A DNA stretch of 5,054 nt. Source: JAPLDA01 sp043783155. GTDB lineage: Bacteria; Bacteroidota; Bacteroidia; AKYH767-A; 2013-40CM-41-45. The position numbers were made by a program, and so were the translations under genes. Location: assembly GCA_043783155.1 (NCBI GenBank), contig JAYVZS010000064.1, positions 1-5,054 on the forward strand, read 5' to 3'. Of the stretch, positions 1 to 5,054 are shown piece by piece (the stretch's first letter is position 1; the number at the start of each line of letters is the position of its first letter). Below the pieces are notes generated by a model that worked only from the letters and a program-made list of their open reading frames with translations, searched no databases and was not told where the DNA came from.

Positions 1-30
1 CGGTTATTTATTTCAATGGAAAATGCTTTG

Positions 31-60
31 TTTGTCTTTTGGGTTTTAATTTAATCCTTG
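31..60 (+). promoter_or_regulatory. Weak candidate Bacteroidota-type promoter for the ORF6N gene
   Basis: A TTTG at 31-34 is followed after 18 bases by AATCCTTG at 53-60, which matches 6 of 8 positions of the Bacteroidota -7 element TAnnTTTG. The pair would place transcription start very close to the ATG at 76. The region is T-rich, so TTTG occurs easily by chance. This is only a plausible site. Confidence 0.2.
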
Positions 61-75
61 AACAAACTTTAAAGC

Positions 76-588
76 ATGCAACTTCAAGCAATTCAAAAAA
101 AGATTATTGAACTTAGAGGGTATAAAGTGCTGTTAGACTTTGACCTTGCTGCGTTGTACGAAACAGAAACGAAGTACTTAAAACGTGCTGTTCGCCAAAA
201 CAGGAACCGATTCCCCGACGATTTTATGTTTGAAATTTCAAAAGCAGAGTGGGATTTTCTAAGGTGCAATTTCAGCACCTTAGAAAGAGGGCGGGGAAAG
301 TACCCGAAGTATTTACCTTTTGCATTTACAGAGGAAGGCGTGGCTATGCTTTCCAGTGTATTAAAAAGTAAGAAGGCGGTTGAAGTAAACATATTAATTA
401 TGCGGGCGTTTGTTTTCGTTCGACAATATGCACTTTCTCACAAAGATCTAACTGATAAATTAAAAAAGATGGAACGTAAATACAACAGGAAGTTCAACGA
501 TGTTTACGAAGCAATCAACTACCTGCTGCAAAAAGACAAGCAGGAAACAGAACAACAGAAACGCAAGCGGATTGGATTTAAAAAATAA
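76..588 (+). CDS. ORF6N domain-containing DNA-binding protein
   Basis: A 170-residue protein with an ORF6N domain (PF10543) over about residues 4-113. Visible family marks are the N-terminal IIELRGYKVLLDFDLAALYE, then TKYLKRAVRQNRNRFPDDFMF (residues 32-52), and PFAFTEEGVAMLSSVL (81-96) followed by VNILIMRAFV (104-113). The C-terminal third (about 120-170) is charged and probably helical or coiled coil (KLKKMERKYNRKF), ending in a basic tail. ORF6N is a KilA-N-like domain found in phage antirepressor-type proteins and in many stand-alone bacterial genes. Sequence-specific DNA binding is inferred from the family, and no target is known. The start is well set: an in-frame TAA lies at 70-72, six bases before the ATG, and the family N-terminus begins at once. 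No phage or transposon gene lies next to it here, but the window stops 75 bp upstream. A 12-bp perfect hairpin sits inside the gene at 256-286. Confidence 0.87.
   Translation: MQLQAIQKKIIELRGYKVLLDFDLAALYETETKYLKRAVRQNRNRFPDDFMFEISKAEWDFLRCNFSTLERGRGKYPKYLPFAFTEEGVAMLSSVLKSKKAVEVNILIMRAFVFVRQYALSHKDLTDKLKKMERKYNRKFNDVYEAINYLLQKDKQETEQQKRKRIGFKK
256..286. repeat. 12-bp perfect inverted repeat within the ORF6N gene
   Basis: Bases 256-267 are the exact reverse complement of 275-286, around a 7-base loop (268-274). The arm core is CTAAGGTGC / GCACCTTAG. It covers codons for residues about 61-71 of the ORF6N protein, just before the conserved PFAFTEEGVAML block. No T-run follows on either strand, so it is not an ordinary terminator. 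It could be an mRNA hairpin or a dimer-binding site, perhaps for the protein itself. That role is speculative. Confidence 0.6.
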
Positions 589-610
589 CGAAGCTTCACC
601 AATCGCCCCA

Positions 611-736
611 TTCACGTATTCGTAAATTCGCAACTGATTCGTAATTCGCTTCCGGCCTATTCGCGTATTCGTATATTCGTATCCTATTCGTAATTCGCTA
701 CAGTTAAATTCGCATTCGTAACTAATTTTAATTCGG
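611..736 (+). repeat. Tandem TTCG-spaced intergenic repeat (two full copies and one degenerate copy)
   Basis: Most of the 177-bp spacer between the ORF6N and rsmH-like genes is this repeat. Copy 1 is 611-647 and copy 2 is 660-696, a 49-bp period, identical at 31 of 37 positions. In each, TTCG-type motifs start at offsets 0, 8, 16, 27 and 34 (spacings 8-8-11-7). A shortened, degenerate third copy follows at about 709-736, again 15 bases after the last motif of copy 2. A further copy lies at 1922-1958. All copies have the same orientation as the genes. I associate short ATTCG-rich intergenic repeats with Bacteroidota genomes, but this is recalled and was not searched. Function is unknown. Confidence 0.8.
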
Positions 737-752
737 TAAAGTTAGCTTACCG
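734..752. repeat. 6-bp inverted repeat just upstream of the rsmH-like start codon
   Basis: CGGTAA (734-739) and TTACCG (747-752) are exact reverse complements around a 7-base loop, ending 13 bases before the ATG at 766. In an mRNA it would form a small hairpin next to the initiation region. It could also be a protein-binding half-site pair. A match of this length may be chance. Confidence 0.3.
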
Positions 753-765
753 TCACTTTTATAAA

Positions 766-1815
766 ATGGATAACCAGCAATCAAAACCACCACGCAGAAA
801 ACGGTACAAAGGAACGCATCCAAAATCCTTCAAAGAAAAATACAAAGAACTTCAGCCGGAGAAATATTCGGAGGATGTTCAGAAAATTATAGAGAAGGGA
901 TATACGCCTGCCGGAATGCATCGTTCCATTTGTGTGAACGAAATAATGGAAGTACTCCACATCGTTCCCGGTGAGATCGGATTAGATGCCACACTCGGTT
1001 ATGGTGGTCACAGTGCAGAGTTGTTGAAGCGTTTATTTCCTGGCGGCCGACTGTATGCGATTGATGTGGATCCTTTTGAATTGCCGCGAACGAAAGAGCG
1101 CCTTGCTGCCTTAGGTTATGGTCCGGATGTTTTGGATACGAGGCAACTGAATTTTTCTGAGATCGATCAAATTATTTCCGAATCCGGGCCGTTGAATTTT
1201 GTATTGGCAGATCTGGGTGTTTCTTCCATGCAGATCGATAATCCAGACAGAGGGTTTTCTTTAAAAGCGGAAGGTCCGTTAGACTTAAGACTCAATCCTC
1301 AAAAAGGTAAATCCGCGGCAACGCTCTTAAAAATTATTTCTCAAAACAGGTTGGAAGAATTGCTTATTGAAAATGCAGATGAACCATACGCTGAACTCAT
1401 CGCGAAAACAATTATCTCCGAAATGAAAAAAGGAACGGTGATCGAAACAACATTGCAGCTGAAAGAGATCATCAAAGAAACGCTTGCATTTCTTCCACAG
1501 GATGAACGCACAGATGCGATTAAGAAAAGTTGTCAGCGATCCTTCCAGGCATTACGGATTGAAGTGAATGATGAATTCGGAGTGTTGAATAAATTCCTGG
1601 AGAAACTACCCGATGCACTTGCTACCGGCGGACGCGTTGCTATCCTTACTTTTCATTCGGGTGAAGACAGGCGTGTAAAAAAAGCGTTTCAACTTTTTTA
1701 TCGTGAAGGTATTTACAGTGATGTTGCACGCGAACCCATCCGACCCTCTGCGAAGGAGATGAGCAACAATCCGCGCGCGCGTTCAGCCAAATTACGCTGG
1801 GCGATAAAAGCATAA
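766..1815 (+). CDS. rsmH: 16S rRNA (cytosine1402-N4)-methyltransferase, RsmH/MraW family, extended variant
   Basis: A 349-residue SAM-dependent methyltransferase. RsmH makes N4-methylcytidine at C1402 in the decoding centre of 16S rRNA in the cytoplasm. Family motifs in order: DATLGYGGHS (74-83, SAM-binding motif I), AIDVDP (98-103), DLGVSSMQIDNPDRGFS (149-165), GPLDLRLNP (170-178), FQALRIEVNDE (260-270), TFHSGEDRRVKKAF (295-308) and NNPRARSAKLRW (334-345). The last blocks correspond to the usual FHSLEDR and NPRSRSAKLR motifs. Two traits are odd. A basic N-terminal extension of about 50 residues (RRKRYKGTHPKSFKEKYKEL) makes it longer than the typical ~300-residue RsmH, and Gly replaces the usual Leu in FHSLEDR. 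It also lacks the normal mraZ/ftsL/ftsI neighbours, so it may be a second RsmH-like paralogue with the same or a related target. The ATG at 766 is the only good start, with an in-frame TAA upstream at 691-693 and A-rich sequence before it. Family assignment is firm; the exact target base is inferred. Confidence 0.92.
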   Translation: MDNQQSKPPRRKRYKGTHPKSFKEKYKELQPEKYSEDVQKIIEKGYTPAGMHRSICVNEIMEVLHIVPGEIGLDATLGYGGHSAELLKRLFPGGRLYAIDVDPFELPRTKERLAALGYGPDVLDTRQLNFSEIDQIISESGPLNFVLADLGVSSMQIDNPDRGFSLKAEGPLDLRLNPQKGKSAATLLKIISQNRLEELLIENADEPYAELIAKTIISEMKKGTVIETTLQLKEIIKETLAFLPQDERTDAIKKSCQRSFQALRIEVNDEFGVLNKFLEKLPDALATGGRVAILTFHSGEDRRVKKAFQLFYREGIYSDVAREPIRPSAKEMSNNPRARSAKLRWAIKA

Positions 1816-1842
1816 CTTTCGTTAGAAGTATGAAGTGGTGAA

Positions 1843-1861
1843 TTCGCATATTCGCAATTCG
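1843..1861 (+). repeat. Short fragment of the TTCG-spaced intergenic repeat
   Basis: Three TTCG motifs begin at 1843, 1851 and 1858, spaced 8 and 7, shortly after the rsmH-like stop codon. The sequence style (TTCGCATATTCGCAATTCG) matches part of the longer units at 611-696 and 1922-1958. It is too short to call a full copy. Confidence 0.5.
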
Positions 1862-1921
1862 CGACAGGTACTTTGTTATTTGGATAAATCAAGGGAGCGA
1901 GCAGAAGAGTGAAAAACGAAC

Positions 1922-1958
1922 TTCGCGTATTCGTAAATTCGTAACTGATTCGTAATTC
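1922..1958 (+). repeat. Full copy of the TTCG-spaced intergenic repeat
   Basis: This 37-bp unit matches 611-647 at 35 of 37 positions (differences at 1925 and 1942) and 660-696 at 33 of 37. The match to 660-696 is followed by a shared TACAGT (1961-1966 and 699-704). Motif spacing is the same 8-8-11-7, with the last motif changed to TTCT. It lies about 80 bp before the start of the membrane-protein gene, much as the earlier copies precede the rsmH-like gene. The rest of the 224-bp spacer (1816-2039) shows no open reading frame or clear terminator. Confidence 0.8.
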
Positions 1959-2015
1959 TTTACAGTCATAAATCTTACGTGTAGCAAATTATCCCTCCCC
2001 CTCATTAATATAGAG

Positions 2016-2023
2016 TACTTTTA
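2016..2023 (+). promoter_or_regulatory. Candidate -7 promoter element for the membrane-protein gene
   Basis: TACTTTTA matches 7 of 8 positions of the Bacteroidota -7 element TAnnTTTG and lies 16 bases before the ATG at 2040. No TTTG or TTG -33 element is visible about 19-21 bases upstream, where the sequence is C-rich. The call is therefore weak. Confidence 0.28.
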
Positions 2024-2039
2024 GCTGAACAAATAAAAA

Positions 2040-4016
2040 ATGACTTTTAAAGAAATTATAGAACAGGTTAAAGAAGATGCTGGTGTTTATCCTTTTCAGT
2101 TGATTGCCCTGGTAAAGGAAGCGGGCATACATTCGGAGAATAATATTCGACATGCTGAAGCTAAATTAAAAGAGTTTACTTTTTTGCTCAGCAACAATCC
2201 TGAGATGGCTGCTTCATTTCGCTCTTATCTTATCAGGTTGTTCAGTAAGTACAATGCTCTTACTCTATATACAGATGCAGGCATACTGCCCGGTCATGGT
2301 TTTTTTGCAGAGACATTCAAACGTTTGAAATATAAAATACTTCCTCCGCTTCGGAATATAACTCATACACAATACCTCATAAGCCAGGTATTTTATAAAA
2401 AGAAAGATTACCGTTGCATCAATATGGTTGATGAAACGGTTTGGCTTGAATTATTAGATGCCATTCATTTGGATGCAGATGTTTTAAAATGGGGAGAGGG
2501 AAATCTTAATAGCATTTTAAATGCGATGATGGTTTTGTCGCAACGCATCACCGCTATTGGTTTGGAACCAGAACTGCTTGACAAGTTGCCTGAGATTGAA
2601 GATTTACATTCCCCATTTTTTGGTTTGTACCGGGAGGTGCAGCGATACGTGGATGCTTTTAAGAACGATGCGTCTTATATTCATAACAATGCGGTGGATT
2701 ATCAGCAGATTTTGGTGATGTGCTCCCAATGCGCCGAAAGTATTCATGAATTACATAAGCACAAAGAAAAATACGGCATCAGCATTCATCTTGCTTATCT
2801 CATTCTTCGTTTAGAGCAACACGTAAAGCGGCTAACCGATGTTTTAAAACTGGTGCAGGCAAAAGACCGGGCAGACTTTAATAAAACACTACTGGCTTTC
2901 ATGGGTGAAGTCGTGTATGCCGAAAATAAAAAGTACAGTGTTGGCAAGCACCTGAATGATAACCTGAGCTTAATCGCTTATAAAATTACGGAGCATACCT
3001 CGCGGGTCGGAGAACGTTACCGTTCTGTGAATCGTGCTGAGTATTATTCGATGTTCAGGTCTGCCATGGGCGGAGGGTTGATTGTGGCAATCATCGTATT
3101 GTTTAAAGTGTTCGTGCATCATCAGCACCTGCCACCTTTTGGTGAAGCATTTATGTACAGCATGATTTACGCTTCAGGATTTATTGTCATCCATCTATTA
3201 CATTATACCCTTGCCACCAAGCAACCGGCCATGACGGCGAATACCATCGCTGTGGCCATTGATGAAACGGATAAGTCGGATAAGCAGATGCTGAAAACGG
3301 TTCAACTGATTTCGGAAATTTCGCGCGCGCAGTTTGTGTCCTTGTTTGGCAATATCATCATCGTTCTTCCTGCTGCTTATCTCGTAGGATTATTTTATTT
3401 TTATCTCACAGGAGGCAATGTAATTTCTGATGCTGAAGCGCATGAGATGATCGGGAATATTCACCCGTGGCATACGGCTTCTTTTTTTTACGCCGCGATA
3501 GCAGGTGTGTTTCTCATGGCGAGCGGGCTGATTGCAGGGTATTATGATAACAAAGTAGTGTATGGAAGGATTCCTGAACGTATACAACAACATCCATTTC
3601 TAAAAAATATTTTTTCTAAAAATCGATTGCAAAAATTTTCGGAATACCTGAAAAATAATTCAGGTTTGTTAATGGGGAATTTTTTTCTCGGAATATTCCT
3701 GGGCACGGCTCCGATGCTTGGGAAGTTTTTCGGATTACCGATTGACGTGCGTCATGTCACATTGAGCACCGGCAACTTCGGGCTGGCCTTACAATGCACT
3801 CAGCAAACTATTCCGGTTAGTTTATTGCTGGAAACAGGTGTATCACTCCTTGTTATTGGCCTCATTAATTTGCTGGTCAGTTTCGGACTAGCCATTTATG
3901 TTGCTGTACGATCAAGAAGCTTAAATATTTCACTGATGCAGCGGATCATAAAAGCCATCACGATTTACTTTCGCGCAAGACCATCGGAATTTTTTTTTCC
4001 GCCTTCTGGTAAATGA
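2040..4016 (+). CDS. Integral membrane protein of the 'site-specific recombinase' family (COG4389 / PF10136)
   Basis: A 658-residue protein in two parts. Residues 1-335 are soluble and probably mostly helical. Residues 340-625 hold about six hydrophobic segments (near 343-361, 367-390, 434-457, 479-501, 542-565 and 594-623). Blocks I recognise from the family are ATKQPAMTANTIAVAID (392-408), the ISRAQFVSLFGN region (425-438) and GTAPMLGKFFGLPIDVRHVT (555-574) followed by LSTGNFGLAL. The family is annotated 'site-specific recombinase', but I see no serine- or tyrosine-recombinase catalytic signature and the membrane segments argue against DNA strand exchange. An unknown membrane function is the safer reading. 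The start is secure: an in-frame TAA at 2034-2036 directly precedes an A-rich ATG context. A run of nine T (3990-3998) encodes three Phe near the C-terminus, where an indel would change only the last residues. Spacers of 224 and 105 bp suggest transcription on its own. Confidence 0.78.
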   Translation: MTFKEIIEQVKEDAGVYPFQLIALVKEAGIHSENNIRHAEAKLKEFTFLLSNNPEMAASFRSYLIRLFSKYNALTLYTDAGILPGHGFFAETFKRLKYKILPPLRNITHTQYLISQVFYKKKDYRCINMVDETVWLELLDAIHLDADVLKWGEGNLNSILNAMMVLSQRITAIGLEPELLDKLPEIEDLHSPFFGLYREVQRYVDAFKNDASYIHNNAVDYQQILVMCSQCAESIHELHKHKEKYGISIHLAYLILRLEQHVKRLTDVLKLVQAKDRADFNKTLLAFMGEVVYAENKKYSVGKHLNDNLSLIAYKITEHTSRVGERYRSVNRAEYYSMFRSAMGGGLIVAIIVLFKVFVHHQHLPPFGEAFMYSMIYASGFIVIHLLHYTLATKQPAMTANTIAVAIDETDKSDKQMLKTVQLISEISRAQFVSLFGNIIIVLPAAYLVGLFYFYLTGGNVISDAEAHEMIGNIHPWHTASFFYAAIAGVFLMASGLIAGYYDNKVVYGRIPERIQQHPFLKNIFSKNRLQKFSEYLKNNSGLLMGNFFLGIFLGTAPMLGKFFGLPIDVRHVTLSTGNFGLALQCTQQTIPVSLLLETGVSLLVIGLINLLVSFGLAIYVAVRSRSLNISLMQRIIKAITIYFRARPSEFFFPPSGK

Positions 4017-4034
4017 ACAACGGATCACTGAGTG

Positions 4035-4065
4035 CAGGCCAGCTGCCGCCTGGAGTTTTTTTTTT
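4035..4065 (+). terminator. Probable intrinsic terminator after the membrane-protein gene
   Basis: A GC stem CAGGC (4035-4039) / GCCTG (4048-4052) with an 8-base loop is followed three bases later by ten T (4056-4065). It lies 19 bases after the stop codon of the membrane-protein gene. The stem is short, and an alternative CCAG/CTGG pairing overlaps it, but the long T-run and the position fit a rho-independent terminator. It would separate that gene from the hydrolase gene downstream. Confidence 0.5.
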
Positions 4066-4121
4066 CAAACATTTTTTTCTGCTAACTCATTTTTATAAAA
4101 CAATTTTCTGTCCTTTGCGCC

Positions 4122-4970
4122 ATGGCCCTTTTTATTTCTTCTTTGAATTCCGGCAGTAACGGCAATTGTTATTATGTCGGCAATGAACGTGAAGCCGTAC
4201 TTGTGGATGCTGGAATATCCTGTCGTGAAACTGAACAACGCATGGCTAACCTTCAGTTGTCAATGGAGAAGGTAAAAGCCATTTTTATTTCGCATGAACA
4301 CATTGATCACATTAGAGGTGTTACAGTATTAGCCAGAAAATACAAGCTGCCGGTTTACATTACACCGGCTACCGCAAAGCATACAGGTTTGCTTTCCGGA
4401 AAAGATTTGATGCATTCTTTTAAAAAGGATGAATCCGTTTTGGTTGGCGACCTGACTGTAACTCCGTTTTCGAAACATCACGATGCCACCGATCCTTTCA
4501 GTTTTGTGGTGGAACACAACGGTGTAAAAGCAGGAGTAATTACGGATATTGGTGTCGCATGTAAATCGGTTATCCATTATTTTAAACAGTGCCATGCCTG
4601 CTTTCTTGAAAGCAATTATGATGAGCGCATGCTTGAGGAAGGAACATATCCAACGCGTCTGAAGAACCGGATACGCGGCGGCAAGGGGCATATATCCAAT
4701 CTGCAGGCAGTGGAACTTTTTATGAATCACCGGCCGGCATTCATGAGTCATTTGCTTTTATCGCATCTTTCCAAAAATAACAATCATCCGGATATTGTTC
4801 ATCATTTGTTTTCAAAAAATTCCGGAAGCACAAATATTATTATTGCTTCACGTGACCGGGAAACTGATGTTTATGAAATCCGGAATGTAAAAGACGGGTT
4901 GTCTAAGATTTTGCCTCCGGTGTTGAGAAAGGAAAAAAAGGAAAGCATGCAGATGAGCCTGTTTGATTAG
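4122..4970 (+). CDS. walJ: Metallo-beta-lactamase-fold hydrolase, YycJ/WalJ family
   Basis: A 282-residue metal-dependent hydrolase of the YycJ/WalJ type. The N-terminus SLNSGSNGNCYYVGN (7-21) and LVDAGIS (27-33) are characteristic. Metal-ligand motifs are HEHIDH (58-63, the HxHxDH signature), HHDATDP (119-125), TDIG (141-144, with Asp142), LESNYD (162-167), KGHISN (188-193) and LSHLSKNNNHP (213-223). The fold is complete and the length normal. From memory, the Bacillus anthracis member is reported to be a 5'-3' double-stranded DNA exonuclease in mismatch repair. In Firmicutes the gene sits by walRK, but here it does not, so a walRK link is not supported. The C-terminal end QMSLF (277-281) resembles a beta-clamp-binding motif. 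The ATG at 4122 is supported by the conserved N-terminus. The stop codon TAG ends exactly where a fold-back copy of 4612-4696 begins, so its third base could come from the artefact. Confidence 0.9.
   Translation: MALFISSLNSGSNGNCYYVGNEREAVLVDAGISCRETEQRMANLQLSMEKVKAIFISHEHIDHIRGVTVLARKYKLPVYITPATAKHTGLLSGKDLMHSFKKDESVLVGDLTVTPFSKHHDATDPFSFVVEHNGVKAGVITDIGVACKSVIHYFKQCHACFLESNYDERMLEEGTYPTRLKNRIRGGKGHISNLQAVELFMNHRPAFMSHLLLSHLSKNNNHPDIVHHLFSKNSGSTNIIIASRDRETDVYEIRNVKDGLSKILPPVLRKEKKESMQMSLFD
4612..4696 (+). repeat. Left arm of an 85-bp perfect inverted repeat (source copy, inside the walJ-like gene)
   Basis: Read base by base, this stretch is the exact reverse complement of 4970-5054. It codes for about residues 164-191 of the hydrolase, including the conserved KGH block, so it is the genuine copy. 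The arms are 273 bases apart. Confidence 0.97.
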
Positions 4971-5054
4971 ATATATGCCCCTTGCCGCCGCGTATCCGGT
5001 TCTTCAGACGCGTTGGATATGTTCCTTCCTCAAGCATGCGCTCATCATAATTGC
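4970..5054 (-). repeat. Right arm of the 85-bp inverted repeat; probable fold-back or assembly artefact
   Basis: Bases 4970-5054 exactly reverse-complement 4612-4696 and run to the last base of the window. On the - strand they encode a piece of the same hydrolase (from NYDERMLEEGTYP on). The match is perfect, starts immediately at the hydrolase stop codon and ends with the sequence. Just inside the junction, GATT (4965-4968) also pairs with AATC (4698-4701), with one mismatch before the perfect arm. That is the short homology expected if a 3' end folded back and was extended. It should not be annotated as a gene fragment or used as downstream context. Confidence 0.9.

Noticed and set aside
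93..392. A 99-codon open frame on the - strand opposite the ORF6N gene
   Set aside because: It is antisense to the conserved ORF6N domain and shows no recognisable motif.
611..736. TTCG repeats considered as a CRISPR array
   Set aside because: The units sit 49 bp apart, but the bases between them (648-659) are only 12 long, the unit is itself built from TTCG steps, copies are imperfect, and no cas gene is present.
1646..1849. A 67-codon open frame on the - strand at the rsmH-like 3' end
   Set aside because: It overlaps the conserved RsmH C-terminal motifs in antisense and has no family resemblance.
3390..3593. A 67-codon open frame on the - strand inside the membrane-protein gene
   Set aside because: It is antisense to hydrophobic segments of the real gene and has no independent support.
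3646..3665. 7-bp inverted repeat ACCTGAA/TTCAGGT in the membrane-protein gene
   Set aside because: The stem is short and AT-leaning within a coding region, with no T-run or conserved context. It is expected by chance.
3990..3998. Run of nine T near the end of the membrane-protein gene as a phase-variation switch
   Set aside because: A slip would alter only the last eight or so residues, leaving the protein nearly whole. Similar T-runs occur elsewhere (3482-3489, 4056-4065), so a switch is not supported.
4349..4369. 6-bp inverted repeat GCCGGT/ACCGGC in the hydrolase gene
   Set aside because: It is a short stem within a conserved coding region with a 9-base loop and no sign of function.
4329..4751. 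A 140-codon open frame on the - strand opposite the hydrolase gene
   Set aside because: It lies wholly antisense to a well-conserved metallo-hydrolase and its translation resembles no family I know. The + strand frame explains the sequence.
4970..5054. Convergent - strand gene fragment (second hydrolase copy) at the window end
   Set aside because: It is identical to the gene's own internal sequence in reverse and ends with the window. An artefact explains it better than a duplicated gene or pseudogene.

Overview
The window looks like chromosomal DNA from a member of the Bacteroidota, possibly near Chitinophagales or Sphingobacteriales. The evidence is a moderately AT-rich composition, start codons preceded by A-rich stretches with no Shine-Dalgarno sequence, a metallo-beta-lactamase-fold gene whose N-terminus is of the type I associate with that phylum, and intergenic spacers full of TTCG-based repeats. 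The taxonomic call is an inference from these traits and was not searched.

Four complete genes lie on the + strand. (1) 76-588 encodes a small ORF6N-domain DNA-binding protein, a type common in phage and mobile-element contexts. (2) 766-1815 encodes an RsmH-type 16S rRNA cytosine-N4 methyltransferase. It has an extra basic N-terminus and a divergent C-terminal motif, and it lies outside the usual division/cell-wall cluster. (3) 2040-4016 encodes a 658-residue membrane protein of the family annotated 'site-specific recombinase' (COG4389 / PF10136). That name is probably wrong, because no recombinase catalytic motif is visible. (4) 4122-4970 encodes a YycJ/WalJ-type metal-dependent hydrolase ending in a possible sliding-clamp-binding peptide.

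The spacers are 177, 224 and 105 bp. The first two carry a repeat unit of about 37 bp with a fixed 8-8-11-7 spacing of TTCG motifs: two tandem copies plus a degenerate one before the rsmH-like gene, and one full copy plus a short fragment before the membrane-protein gene. The third spacer holds a probable intrinsic terminator. The spacer sizes and the terminator suggest separate transcription units. I see no shared pathway, although two genes touch RNA or DNA maintenance (rRNA methylation; possible DNA repair).

The last 85 bp (4970-5054) are an exact reverse complement of 4612-4696 inside the fourth gene. This is best explained as a fold-back chimera or assembly artefact at a contig end, so sequence after about 4970 should not be taken as genuine downstream DNA. 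I found no convincing new multi-gene system. The most useful leads are the clamp-motif tail, the structured intergenic repeat, the atypical RsmH and a 12-bp hairpin inside the ORF6N gene.
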